Origin: Amycolatopsis oliviviridis
Lineage (GTDB): Bacteria > Actinomycetota > Actinomycetes > Mycobacteriales > Pseudonocardiaceae
Length of the DNA: 64,000 nt
Direction of reading: 5' to 3'
NCBI RefSeq assembly: GCF_014654365.1
Contig: NZ_BNAY01000001.1
Span: 1,054,001 to 1,118,000, forward strand
Every line of letters starts with the position of its first letter. Position 1 is the stretch's first letter. The notes beneath the pieces are model-generated. The model worked only from the letters and a program-made list of their open reading frames with translations. It searched no databases and was not told the origin of the DNA. Both the position numbers and the translations under genes were made by a program. Positions 26,858 to 35,351 of this stretch are shown here, in pieces.

Positions 26858-27852
26858 GTTTCCTCCACCTTTTCTCGCGGTCTGCGTCGGGACACGGCCA
26901 CGCCGATCAGGCACAGTGCGCCACCGGCGAACGACAGTGCTGCGGGGATCTCGTCGAGCACGACCCAGCTCACGAGGACCACCAGCACCGGGACCAGGTA
27001 GGTCGTGGCGCCCAGTTTCCCGGCCGTTGTCCGGGAGAGCGCGTAGGCCCATGTGGAGAAGGCCAGAGCGGTCGGGAACGCGCCCAGATACACGATCTCC
27101 AGCAAGGCGCTCGAGGGAGCCGCCGCCACCTCCCGTATCAGCGATCCGGCGAAGGGCAGGCACACCAGCGCCCCGATCGCGTTTCCGAACGTCGTCACCT
27201 GCAAGGCCGTCGCGTGCCGCAGTGCCGGCTTCTGGGCGATCACTCCGATCGCGCTGCCCGCCGCGGCGAGGCCGCACAGCGATACACCGATCAGGCTGGC
27301 GCTTCCTCTGTCGGAGGACGCGAAACCGACCAGGACCGCGCCGGCGAAGCCCAAGGCCAAGCCCACCATCAGCTGCGCCGGGAAACCCTCTTTGAGTAGC
27401 CAGCCTCCCAGCGCGGCCATCAGGATCGGGCCCAGGTTGATCACGAGTGAGGCGGTACCCGCGTCGATGCGTTGTTCACCGGCGTTGAGCGCGACCATGT
27501 ACACGCCGAACCACGCCACCCCCGAGACCAGAATGCCCGGCCATGCCGCTTTGGGTGGGATGCCTTGCTTGCGTACCAGCAGAAAGGCGCCCAGTACGAG
27601 CGCGCCGGTCGCGAGCCTGCCCAAGGCGAGCGCTCCCGCGGAGATGTGTTCCCCGGCATCCCGGATCACCACGAACGCCGATGCCCACAGAACGATCGTG
27701 ATGCCTGCCGCGGCGAGCGCTCGATAGTCGGTTTCCTGGCGTGTACTGGCCACGTCCGGCTTCGGTCCCCTCGTGCCCTTCCGGGGCCGTCGCTTCTCGT
27801 CGCGCTCCGGCGACCTGGCTCCGGCCGCGCTCGCGGCCCGGCTTTCGATCAT
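26854..27852 (-). CDS. EamA/DMT family transporter
   Basis: A 332-aa membrane protein with a basic about 45-residue cytoplasmic N-terminus followed by ten hydrophobic helices in two EamA repeats. Recognisable pieces are WASAFVVIRDAG in helix 1, ALNAGEQRIDAGTASLVINLGPILMAALG in the first repeat, and AFSTWAYALSRTTAGKLGATTYLVPV in the second. It likely exports an amino-acid-derived metabolite. Its ATG overlaps the stop of the regulator gene (ATGA) and its stop overlaps the LeuDH-like start, so the three genes are co-translated. Confidence 0.9.
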   Translation of the reverse strand: MIESRAASAAGARSPERDEKRRPRKGTRGPKPDVASTRQETDYRALAAAGITIVLWASAFVVIRDAGEHISAGALALGRLATGALVLGAFLLVRKQGIPPKAAWPGILVSGVAWFGVYMVALNAGEQRIDAGTASLVINLGPILMAALGGWLLKEGFPAQLMVGLALGFAGAVLVGFASSDRGSASLIGVSLCGLAAAGSAIGVIAQKPALRHATALQVTTFGNAIGALVCLPFAGSLIREVAAAPSSALLEIVYLGAFPTALAFSTWAYALSRTTAGKLGATTYLVPVLVVLVSWVVLDEIPAALSFAGGALCLIGVAVSRRRPREKVEET

Positions 27853-29999
27853 AACGGTGAGACGGGGAGTCGGCAGCCCAGCGCGGCCAGCCGTGAGGCG
27901 GCCTCGTCCCGCCGGTCCGGGAGCAGGCTGAGGGTGCAGGCCAGTTCGAAACGGGCGCCGATCGCCCGCCAACCGGTGACGGCTTCCTCCAGGGCCGCGC
28001 GGTCGTCGTGCATTCTGCCGCGAGCGCGGGCGAGACAGGCCGCCGCCCAGAGGTTCTCCGCCGCGGCGGGTTCCGCGGCTGCCAGCCATTCCCCGGCCCG
28101 GGGATCGCCCGCGACGATCGCGCTCTCCGCGGCCACGGCCCAGGCATAGGCGTCGTAGAACTGGTGAGTGCTGTCGTACCAACCGCCCTTCGGTGTCAGC
28201 GACGTGGACAGCGCGAATTCGACATCGCCCTGGTGCAGGGCGACCCGGGGGAGGACGAAGGCCTCGAAACTCTCCCTGAGCCCGCTGTGCACACCGGGTT
28301 CCGACAACGTCAGCGCCCGCGCGGCCCAAGCGTCGTACTCGGGGACATTCCCGCGAAGGGCGTGCGCCATACCCGCGGCCAGGGCGGCGGGGGCCATCCA
28401 GCGTGCGGGTGGCCTGCCGAGGCGCTGCCAGGCGTCCCAGGAGATCTCCGCGTATTCCAGAGCTCTGTCGAGGTGACCGCTGAGGAGCAGCGGGACGACG
28501 AGCTTGCCTGCCCGCATGTAAAGGCCGCGAAAGGGGTCCTTCCAGGATGCCTCCGCCGCGAGTACCGCCTCCGGCAGCCTCCCTGCCGCGAGCGCGACCA
28601 GCGGCACCACGTGCAGCGTGTCCACGATCTCGACGCCGATATTCGGCTCGTGCCGGGGAAGCCTTTCCAGAAGTGACAGCCGTTCCCCACACGAATGGTG
28701 CGCGCGGGCGAAGCGGCCGGCGGTGACGTCCGCACTGGCCACCGCGTCCAGCGCGGCCGAGATCAGCACCGGCTGATCGGTGGCGCGTGCGGCGTCCAGC
28801 GCGATCGCGGTCAGGTCCAGGTCGGGTGTGGTCTTTTCGCCGGTGGCGTTCCAGGCCCGCGCGGCCGCGAGATAGGCCTCCGCGATGGGATCACCCTCCG
28901 GTGCGACTCGTTCGGCCTCGCGCATCAGCTCGACCAGTCGTTCATGCGGGACCAATTCGGTGAACGTGGCGGGAAACCGGTTCCCGACGCAGACCGCGTA
29001 CGCGAGTGCGATCGCCGCCCCCGCATGGTCCCCGCCCCACTCCGCGCGTTCCGCGGCCTGCTGGAGCAGCGCGAACGCCGGCTCGCCCCGGTGCTCGGCC
29101 ATGGCGACGTCGGCGGCCGAGCGCAGGTCACGGGCCGCGGCGCGGTCGTCGGGCGCCAGCGTCGCCGCGAGCTCGAAGGTGGTGCGTGCTTCGGCGAGCA
29201 GTTGCCGCGCGTACAGAAGTCCGGCCAGCGTGCGGGCGATGTCGTGCTGACGGACGTCCGCGTCCGGCCCGGTCCGGTCGCGCACCGTGGCCCGGAGGTC
29301 ATCGGCGACGAAGTCGAAGCGATCACGCCAGGCGCCACCGGTTTCGACGAGAGCGCGGAGCTCGGCGGCTTCCTGGGAAGCCCAGTCGAGGCGCCGCTCC
29401 AGGGCGTCGCTCTCCGGTCGGGGGAGAAGTTCCATGACATCCGGCGGGAGACGCCAGCCGTCGTCGTCTCGCTGGATCAGGCCTTCCGCTGTGAGCCTGG
29501 TCAGGAGGGCCTCGGCGTCTTCCGGGGTGGTTCCGGCGAGCACCGCGGCCATCCGGGTGTCGAAAGTACGGCTGTGAAGGGAGAACCTCGCCACCCGCGT
29601 GACCTGCTCCTCGTCGAAAGGGCCGGGTGCCGAGGGCAGCGCGACGACCTGCTCTCCGGGCACACCGAGCGGGGCCGGCGCCTCGGCGAGCACGGTCAAG
29701 CCCGGGCATTGGCGGAGAAGGTCGGCGATCGTTCCGGCGACGTCCGCGTTGCTGCGCCTGCCACCTCGGACGACGAGCAGCGGGCTGCCCTGCCGCAGCC
29801 GCGTGCGCAGCGCCTCGGCCAGGGGATCGGCGGGGCGTTCCACGACGTTCAGCGCCGCCGCGGCGGTCTGCGGAAACGTGTCGGGGAGATGGCCGGCCGT
29901 GATCACCGTGATGTCGGAGGTGATGCTTCCCGCGGCCTGGATCGCCTGGTCGAGCGCTTTCGCCCGGTCGGACGGTGATAGTCCCGTGATTGTCGTCAT
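27849..29999 (-). CDS. Degenerate STAND/TPR regulator-like protein without DNA-binding domain
   Basis: A 716-aa protein. The N-terminal third resembles the ATPase part of LuxR/AfsR-type STAND regulators (DLLRQCPGLTVLAEAPAPLGVPGEQVVALP). No Walker A loop is visible and the LVLDNCEH Walker B segment is degraded to LLVVRGGRR. The rest is helical TPR-like repeats rich in A, L and R. No C-terminal LuxR helix-turn-helix is present: it ends RLAALGCRLPVSPL. ATG 29999 is my choice; GTG 30044 in the same frame is possible. It heads the operon with EamA and the LeuDH-like gene. It may be a protein-interaction regulator. Confidence 0.55.
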   Translation of the reverse strand: MTTITGLSPSDRAKALDQAIQAAGSITSDITVITAGHLPDTFPQTAAAALNVVERPADPLAEALRTRLRQGSPLLVVRGGRRSNADVAGTIADLLRQCPGLTVLAEAPAPLGVPGEQVVALPSAPGPFDEEQVTRVARFSLHSRTFDTRMAAVLAGTTPEDAEALLTRLTAEGLIQRDDDGWRLPPDVMELLPRPESDALERRLDWASQEAAELRALVETGGAWRDRFDFVADDLRATVRDRTGPDADVRQHDIARTLAGLLYARQLLAEARTTFELAATLAPDDRAAARDLRSAADVAMAEHRGEPAFALLQQAAERAEWGGDHAGAAIALAYAVCVGNRFPATFTELVPHERLVELMREAERVAPEGDPIAEAYLAAARAWNATGEKTTPDLDLTAIALDAARATDQPVLISAALDAVASADVTAGRFARAHHSCGERLSLLERLPRHEPNIGVEIVDTLHVVPLVALAAGRLPEAVLAAEASWKDPFRGLYMRAGKLVVPLLLSGHLDRALEYAEISWDAWQRLGRPPARWMAPAALAAGMAHALRGNVPEYDAWAARALTLSEPGVHSGLRESFEAFVLPRVALHQGDVEFALSTSLTPKGGWYDSTHQFYDAYAWAVAAESAIVAGDPRAGEWLAAAEPAAAENLWAAACLARARGRMHDDRAALEEAVTGWRAIGARFELACTLSLLPDRRDEAASRLAALGCRLPVSPL

Positions 30000-30652
30000 C
30001 CGAGTTTCTGTCAAGCTATCGATACTCTCCTCCGGTTTCCTCACTGATCCAGCTTGTCAGGTCGCGAGGAACTGACAACCCGGGAAAGTATCTTCACGCG
30101 TTCGGCGTACGACGAATGCCGGTGAGTCGTTTCGCTATTTCGTCCATAAAGGACGGAATGTAGGCGGAACGGGCGCGGTAATCGTCGGCCATGTGGCGGC
30201 GTGGATGGCGGCGGACGGTGCATCGAACGGGCATTTCCGCAGGTTTTCCGTTGTGCAATAACGGAAAATCACTGTTCGGCGTGCGGTGTCGGTGAATCGC
30301 GTGCTAGCGTCGATGGGGACACCGGAGAAGGCGCCGAAATGGATGTGCGCGCCTCGTGTTGATGGTGTTCGACCCTGGTTCTCGATGGATTAATCGCGGC
30401 AGCAGGTCCTGGGGAACGTCGCTCAAGTGAGCGTATTCAGCCGGATTTCGGACACAGCGCGAATTCGGCGTGTCCTCAAGTTGAAGTCCTGATTAATCGC
30501 ACTGGTGGGCATCGATCGTCCGTCGGGTGATTCGTCCTGGGGCATGCACGGCCGTGACAGGTGGCGGAGGTACGGGAAGGGATCCCGATGTGCGAGAAGA
30601 ACGAGCCGACCGCAAGGCGGCAGCCGACTAAGGCCTACGAGGGGAGAGGCGA
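30000..30652. other. 653-bp divergent control region of the hydrazine operon
   Basis: Separates the minus-strand regulator operon from the 19-kb plus-strand operon. No protein gene is supported except a possible 7-codon leader at 30339-30362. An actinomycete-like -10 hexamer TAGCGT is at 30305-30310. A long untranslated leader of about 300 bases would follow if transcription starts there. Confidence 0.5.
30339..30362 (+). CDS. Possible 7-codon leader peptide MDVRASC
   Basis: ATG 30339 is preceded by GGAGAAGG (30324-30331) and lies about 30 bases after the TAGCGT -10-like hexamer. It encodes MDVRASC then TGA, so a cysteine codon is the last sense codon. The downstream operon contains a cysteine-specific NRPS, which makes a cysteine-sensing leader conceivable. 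Chance cannot be excluded for so short a frame. Confidence 0.22.
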   Translation: MDVRASC

Positions 30653-31984
30653 GTGGTGACCGCTCCGTTGCCGCGTCAGCGACGGCACGAGACCGCCCAC
30701 TACAGGTGTCTCGGAGTCGGCGTGGGGCCTGCCAATCTGAGCTTGGCGTCCCTGTTGCACGACAGGAACGAGATCACCAACCTCTTCCTCGACAGGGAGG
30801 AACGGTTCGGCTGGCACGACGGACAGCAGATACCGGGTGCGACACTGCAGGTGTCGTTGCTGAAAGACCTGGTCACGTTGTCCGAGCCGACCAACCGGTT
30901 CTCCTTTCTGTCCTATCTGCACGATCAGGGCAGGATTTACCACTTCATCAACGCCCAGTTCGACGCTGTGCCACGACAGGAGTTCCGCAACTACCTCGAA
31001 TGGGCGAGCAAGACCAACACGAATGTCCGCTTCGGTGAGGAAGTCCGTGAGGTCGATTTCGACGGGACGTCTTTCGTCGTGCGCACCAGCAAACGGACGG
31101 CCTCGGCGGATAATGTCGTGGTGGGGATCGGCACCCGGCCGTGGGTGCCCGAACCGGCTCGCGGAAAGCTGGGCGGCTCGCAGTTCCACGTGAGCGATTT
31201 CGTTTCGCGCGATCGGGACTTCGCGGGGAAGCGGGTCGCTGTGGTCGGTGGCGGGCAGTCCGGCGCGGAAGTCTTCCTCGACCTGATTTCCCGCCCGATC
31301 GAACGACTTCCGCGCCGCGTCATCTGGATTTCGCGTCGGCACAACTATTTCCCGATCGACGACACGCCGTTCACGAACGAGTACTTCGTCCCCAGTTATT
31401 CCGACTACTTCTTCGACCTCGACCGGCCCGCCCGGGTGGCGCTCAACGCGCAGAACGTGCTGACCAGCGACGGGATTTCCGAGTCGACCCTGCGGGAGAT
31501 CTACCAGCGTTGCTACGCCCGACGCTTCGTCGACGGCGCCGACGACCTCTTCGCGCTCTTGCCCAACCGGACCGTCACCGGAGTGAGAGCCGACCACGAC
31601 GCGTGGGATCTGACCGTCGAGGGAAACGACGACCCCGGCCTGATCGAGCACGTCGAGTCAGACTTCGTCGTCTGGGCCACCGGCTATCGCCCCGCGACGG
31701 CGGACTTCCTGTCGCCGTTGGAGGAGAAGCTCGCCCGCGAAGGCGAGGAATACAACGTGGACAAGGACTTCGCGATCCGCTGGGACGGCCCTCGCGACCG
31801 CTCCGTGTTCCTGCAGAACGGGGTCCGCGACCAACGCGGCCTGGCCGACCCGAACCTGAGCCTGGTCGCCTGGCGCAGCCAGCGGATCATGGACCGGCTG
31901 CTCGGGGTGCACTCCAACGAACAACTGGAACCGTTCATCGACTGGGCGGGAAAACACACCACCGAACTGCTGGACCGGGCGTGA
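30653..31984 (+). CDS. L-lysine N6-monooxygenase (Spb38/Tri26-like)
   Basis: A 443-aa FAD/NADPH N-hydroxylating monooxygenase. The FAD site is GVGVGPANLSLASLL (about residues 22-36). The NADPH site is VAVVGGGQSGAEVFLDL. The ATG-like motif NVVVGIGTRP and the C-terminal LSLVAWRSQR are shared with lysine and ornithine hydroxylases. Siderophore pathways use the same family. However, the next two genes are an FAD oxidase and a cupin-MetRS fusion, so its job is to give N6-hydroxylysine for N-N bond formation, as in s56-p1 and triacsin biosynthesis. GTG 30653 follows GGGGAGAGG. Confidence 0.93.
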   Translation: MVTAPLPRQRRHETAHYRCLGVGVGPANLSLASLLHDRNEITNLFLDREERFGWHDGQQIPGATLQVSLLKDLVTLSEPTNRFSFLSYLHDQGRIYHFINAQFDAVPRQEFRNYLEWASKTNTNVRFGEEVREVDFDGTSFVVRTSKRTASADNVVVGIGTRPWVPEPARGKLGGSQFHVSDFVSRDRDFAGKRVAVVGGGQSGAEVFLDLISRPIERLPRRVIWISRRHNYFPIDDTPFTNEYFVPSYSDYFFDLDRPARVALNAQNVLTSDGISESTLREIYQRCYARRFVDGADDLFALLPNRTVTGVRADHDAWDLTVEGNDDPGLIEHVESDFVVWATGYRPATADFLSPLEEKLAREGEEYNVDKDFAIRWDGPRDRSVFLQNGVRDQRGLADPNLSLVAWRSQRIMDRLLGVHSNEQLEPFIDWAGKHTTELLDRA

Positions 31985-33075
31985 GAGCGGCGGCAACTGC
32001 CGGGATCTCCGGCGTCCGGACGCGGAGCGCGCCGGCCAGGGCGGACATCGCCGTGCTCGGCGGCGGCATCATCGGCTGCCTCACCGCCCGCGAGGTCGCC
32101 CGCCGGAGACCGGACGCCTCGGTCCTGCTGATCGACCGTGATCTGGTCGGCGGGGGCGCCTCGCTGCGGTCGGCGGGGTTGCACACCCCGCGTGGTGCCA
32201 CCCCGGCGGTGCGCGAGATGGCTCGCTTCAGCCAGCGGTACTACACCGAGCTGGTCCGCCGCCGCCCCGATCTGCCCATCCGCCCCGTGGCCATGCGCGT
32301 GGTGGGCACCACCGACGACGAGCCGCGCCTGCGCTCGGACTACCTGCCCGAAGCCGGCCTCACCGCGGCCGAGGACCTGCCGGACGGGGTGCGCCCGCCG
32401 GCGGGATCGGTCGCCTGGTCCGTCCAGGGCGCCCAGTACGCCGACGTGGCCGCCGTGACCCGTGCCGTGGTCGCCGACCTGCGCACCGAGATCGAGGTCC
32501 GCGAGGCAGTCCGGGTCGAGGCGGTGTCCGAGGACGCGGACGGGGTAGGGCTGCGGCTGGGCACCGGTGAGGAACTGACCGCGGGCCGGGTCGTGCTCGC
32601 ACCCGGCCCGTGGCTGGGAGCTCCCGCGTGGCGATCCCTGGTCGATCCCTTGGCGGCCAGGGTGAAGAGAATCGTCGCGCTGCACGTGGGCGGGCGGCCG
32701 GGTCCGGCCGACGCGGCGGTGATCTTCGAACGCGAGGACGCCTTCCTGTTGCCGTTGCCCGGCCGCGGGCACTGGTTGTTCAGCTACACCTGTGCGGAAT
32801 GGGACGTCGATCCGGACACGCCGTCGCCCGGGCTGACCGGGCGGCACCTGGACGACGCACGGGAGATCCTGCGGCGTCACGCCCCGGGTATGGCGGTGGA
32901 CCGCCTCTCCGGCCGGGTCTTCTGCGATGCCTACAGCGGCACCGGCGAACCCTTGGTACGTGCACTCGGCAACGGGCGGATCGTGTTCGCCGGCGCGGCG
33001 AACGGTTCCGGCTACCGGCTCGCGCCCGCCATCGCCGCACGTGCCGCCGACCTGCTCGAATCGGGAGGAAGTTGA
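31981..33075 (+). CDS. DAO-type FAD oxidase cleaving N6-(carboxymethylamino)lysine (Spb39/Tri27-like)
   Basis: A 364-aa D-amino-acid-oxidase-fold flavoenzyme. The N-terminal dinucleotide motif is IAVLGGGIIGCLTAREVAR, followed by the DRDLVGGGASLRSAG FAD contact and a C-terminal NGRIVFAGAANGSGYRLAPA segment. In known hydrazinoacetate pathways this enzyme oxidises the lysine-glycine hydrazine to release hydrazinoacetic acid and 2-aminoadipate 6-semialdehyde. GTG 31981 overlaps the hydroxylase stop (GTGA). Its position between hydroxylase and cupin-MetRS supports the assignment; substrate is inferred from context. Confidence 0.88.
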   Translation: MRAAATAGISGVRTRSAPARADIAVLGGGIIGCLTAREVARRRPDASVLLIDRDLVGGGASLRSAGLHTPRGATPAVREMARFSQRYYTELVRRRPDLPIRPVAMRVVGTTDDEPRLRSDYLPEAGLTAAEDLPDGVRPPAGSVAWSVQGAQYADVAAVTRAVVADLRTEIEVREAVRVEAVSEDADGVGLRLGTGEELTAGRVVLAPGPWLGAPAWRSLVDPLAARVKRIVALHVGGRPGPADAAVIFEREDAFLLPLPGRGHWLFSYTCAEWDVDPDTPSPGLTGRHLDDAREILRRHAPGMAVDRLSGRVFCDAYSGTGEPLVRALGNGRIVFAGAANGSGYRLAPAIAARAADLLESGGS

Positions 33076-33077
33076 TC

Positions 33078-35351
33078 GTGGACATCAGTACGTTCACCGG
33101 CGAAGGGCTGAGCCGCGCGTTCGGCATCGACGTCGCCGCACTGGATCCGGGCGCCGCCGGTGACCTGGGCGTGGGCGCGTCCTGGGGCAGGGTGGCCCCC
33201 GGAGTGCGGTCGCTGACCCATCAGCACGACGAGACCGAGGTGTGGGTGCTGGTCGCGGGCGGAGGCGACCTCGTCGTCGACGGTGCCGAACACCGGATCG
33301 AGGCCGGGGCCGTCGTGCGCTTCGACCCGTTCGAAACCCACTACGTCACCAACACCGGCGAAACCGATCTCGTGCTGGCGTCGTTCTTCTGGCGTGACAC
33401 CGCCCGTGCGACCGCCGCCGCCGGGCGATCGGTGCGCCGCCGCTTCAGGGAGCGCCCGGTCTTCGTGTTCTCGTCCGCGCCCACCCCCAACGGCGACCTG
33501 CATCTGGGACATCTGGCCGGGCCGTTCTTCGCCGCGGACGCCTACACCCGGTTCCAGCGGATGAACGGGGTGCGGGCCTGGCACCTCTGTGGCAGCGACG
33601 ACTACCAGAACTACGTCGAGGCCGCCGGGGCCAAGGAAGGGCGCTCCGCTCCGGACACCGCGGCGCACTACAGCGGGCGGATCCGCGAGACCCTCGCGGC
33701 CATGGACATCGAGGTCCACCAATTCACCGCGACCAGTGCCGACGACACCTACCCGGACGGCCTGCGTGGCTTCTTCGGCACACTGATCGCGTCCGATCCC
33801 GTCCGGCTGGTCGAGGCCGACGCGCTGTTCGACCCGGAATCGGGAAGGTACCTCTTCGAATCCGGCGTCAGCGGCAAGTGCCCGTCGTGTGGGGAGACCA
33901 CCGGCGGCAACATCTGCGAGGGCTGCAAGGAACCCAACTCGGTCGCCGACCTGGTGGACCCGGTCTCGGCGGAATCCGGTGCCGCACCCCGGCGCGGCAC
34001 CGTGCGCCGCTATCAGCTGTCCCTGCACGAACTGGCCGATCACGTCCGCGATCACCACCGCAAGGGCCGGGTGCCGTCGTCGGTGAAGGAACTGGCCGCA
34101 CGGGTCCTGTCGCGCGGCCCGGTCGAAGTCCCGCTGACCCATCCCGCCGACTGGGGCCTGACCCCCGCCGAGTCCGAAGTGGATGGACAGGTGATCTGGT
34201 CGTGGATCGACTACGCCTACAGCATCTTGCACGGTGTCGGCGCGCTCGGAGCGCGCTCCGGTGAACAATGGCGTGCCGACGAGCCGGACGCGGACTGGAA
34301 GATCGTGCACTTCCTCGGCGCCGACGGGAGCTTCTTCCACCCGATCGTCATACCGGCGCTCTACCGGGCCGCGCATCCCGACTGGGCACCCGACATCGAC
34401 TACCACATCAACGAGTTCTACCTGCTTCAGGAAAGCAAGTTCTCCACCAGCCGCCGCCACGCGGTCTGGGGACGTGACGTGCTCGGCCCGGAGAGCGCCG
34501 ACGCCTACCGGCTCTACCTGGCGCTGACCCGCCCGGAGGGCAGGCGCACCAACTTCGACCCCGACGAGTTCGACGCGTTCACCCGGGACACGCTCGAAAC
34601 CCGATGGCAGGGCTGGCTCGCGGACCTGGGGGAGCGAATCGGCCGCGATCACGGCGGCAAGGTTCCCGACGCCGGAGTCTGGACCCCGGAGCACACCGCG
34701 TTCCTGGCCCGGCTCACCGAGCGGCTGGCCGCACTGACCCGGTCACTGGGCGCCGACGGGTTCTCCCTGAACTCCGCCGCCGCCGAACTGCTGGGCCTGG
34801 TCGAGGACACCCGCGCGTTCGCGGCCACGGAATCGGCCGCCGCGCAGATCGGGGACTGGGCCGACGAGGCGCGCACCGCCCTCGCTCTGGAACTGGCCGC
34901 CGCCCGGCTGCTGGCCACCTGCGGCACGCCGGTCATGCCGCGGTTCGCGAGCGTTCTGGCGGACGCACTGGGACTGCCCGCGGACCGCACCTGGCCGCAG
35001 ACCGTCGACCTGGTGCCCGCGGGAACAGCCGTCACCCTCGCCGGTCGTGTCTTCTTCGGCGCGAAACCCGAGAGCGCCGCGGAGTCGCCGTTGCTGCCCT
35101 GGCTGTCGGGCGTGGTCCGCGAGGTGCTCAGGCTGCCCGCCGACGAGCCGGTCGCGCATCTTTCCCTGACCGAGCTGGGCATGCAGTCCATGCAGGCCGT
35201 CGCGCTGCAGTACCAGTTGACCGACCGGCTGGACGCCGACATACCCCTGGAGACGCTGCTCAACGGCGGCGACGTCGCCGGGCTCGCCGACACCCTCGTG
35301 AAGGACCTGCCCGGAGACGTGGTGCGCAAGCACGCGGAGGTGGGCCGATGA
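33078..35351 (+). CDS. Hydrazine synthetase: cupin-MetRS-like fusion with C-terminal ACP
   Basis: A 757-aa three-part protein. The cupin (about 1-115) has metal ligands H48, H50, E54 and H88. The methionyl-tRNA-synthetase-like part (about 120-600) has the HIGH motif as HLGH (142-145), a CPSC...CEGC zinc knuckle and a KMSKS-like KFSTS at K454. The carrier domain (about 665-750) has Ser704 in LGMQSMQ. Spb40 and Tri28 (cupin plus MetRS) activate glycine or a similar amino acid and join it to N6-hydroxylysine; the cupin rearranges the ester to the N-N product. The extra carrier domain is unusual. GTG 33078 has GGAGGA at ideal spacing. Confidence 0.92.
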   Translation: MDISTFTGEGLSRAFGIDVAALDPGAAGDLGVGASWGRVAPGVRSLTHQHDETEVWVLVAGGGDLVVDGAEHRIEAGAVVRFDPFETHYVTNTGETDLVLASFFWRDTARATAAAGRSVRRRFRERPVFVFSSAPTPNGDLHLGHLAGPFFAADAYTRFQRMNGVRAWHLCGSDDYQNYVEAAGAKEGRSAPDTAAHYSGRIRETLAAMDIEVHQFTATSADDTYPDGLRGFFGTLIASDPVRLVEADALFDPESGRYLFESGVSGKCPSCGETTGGNICEGCKEPNSVADLVDPVSAESGAAPRRGTVRRYQLSLHELADHVRDHHRKGRVPSSVKELAARVLSRGPVEVPLTHPADWGLTPAESEVDGQVIWSWIDYAYSILHGVGALGARSGEQWRADEPDADWKIVHFLGADGSFFHPIVIPALYRAAHPDWAPDIDYHINEFYLLQESKFSTSRRHAVWGRDVLGPESADAYRLYLALTRPEGRRTNFDPDEFDAFTRDTLETRWQGWLADLGERIGRDHGGKVPDAGVWTPEHTAFLARLTERLAALTRSLGADGFSLNSAAAELLGLVEDTRAFAATESAAAQIGDWADEARTALALELAAARLLATCGTPVMPRFASVLADALGLPADRTWPQTVDLVPAGTAVTLAGRVFFGAKPESAAESPLLPWLSGVVREVLRLPADEPVAHLSLTELGMQSMQAVALQYQLTDRLDADIPLETLLNGGDVAGLADTLVKDLPGDVVRKHAEVGR

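Noticed and set aside
32610..33077. In-frame upstream extension of the hydrazine synthetase
   Set aside because: It would overlap the FAD oxidase by over 460 bp, while a GGAGGA site sits correctly before GTG 33078.
33078..35351. A housekeeping or resistance-type methionyl-tRNA synthetase
   Set aside because: The cupin front, the trailing carrier domain, absence of a tRNA anticodon-binding end and the position between an N-hydroxylase/FAD oxidase and an NRPS fit hydrazine synthetases, not translation.
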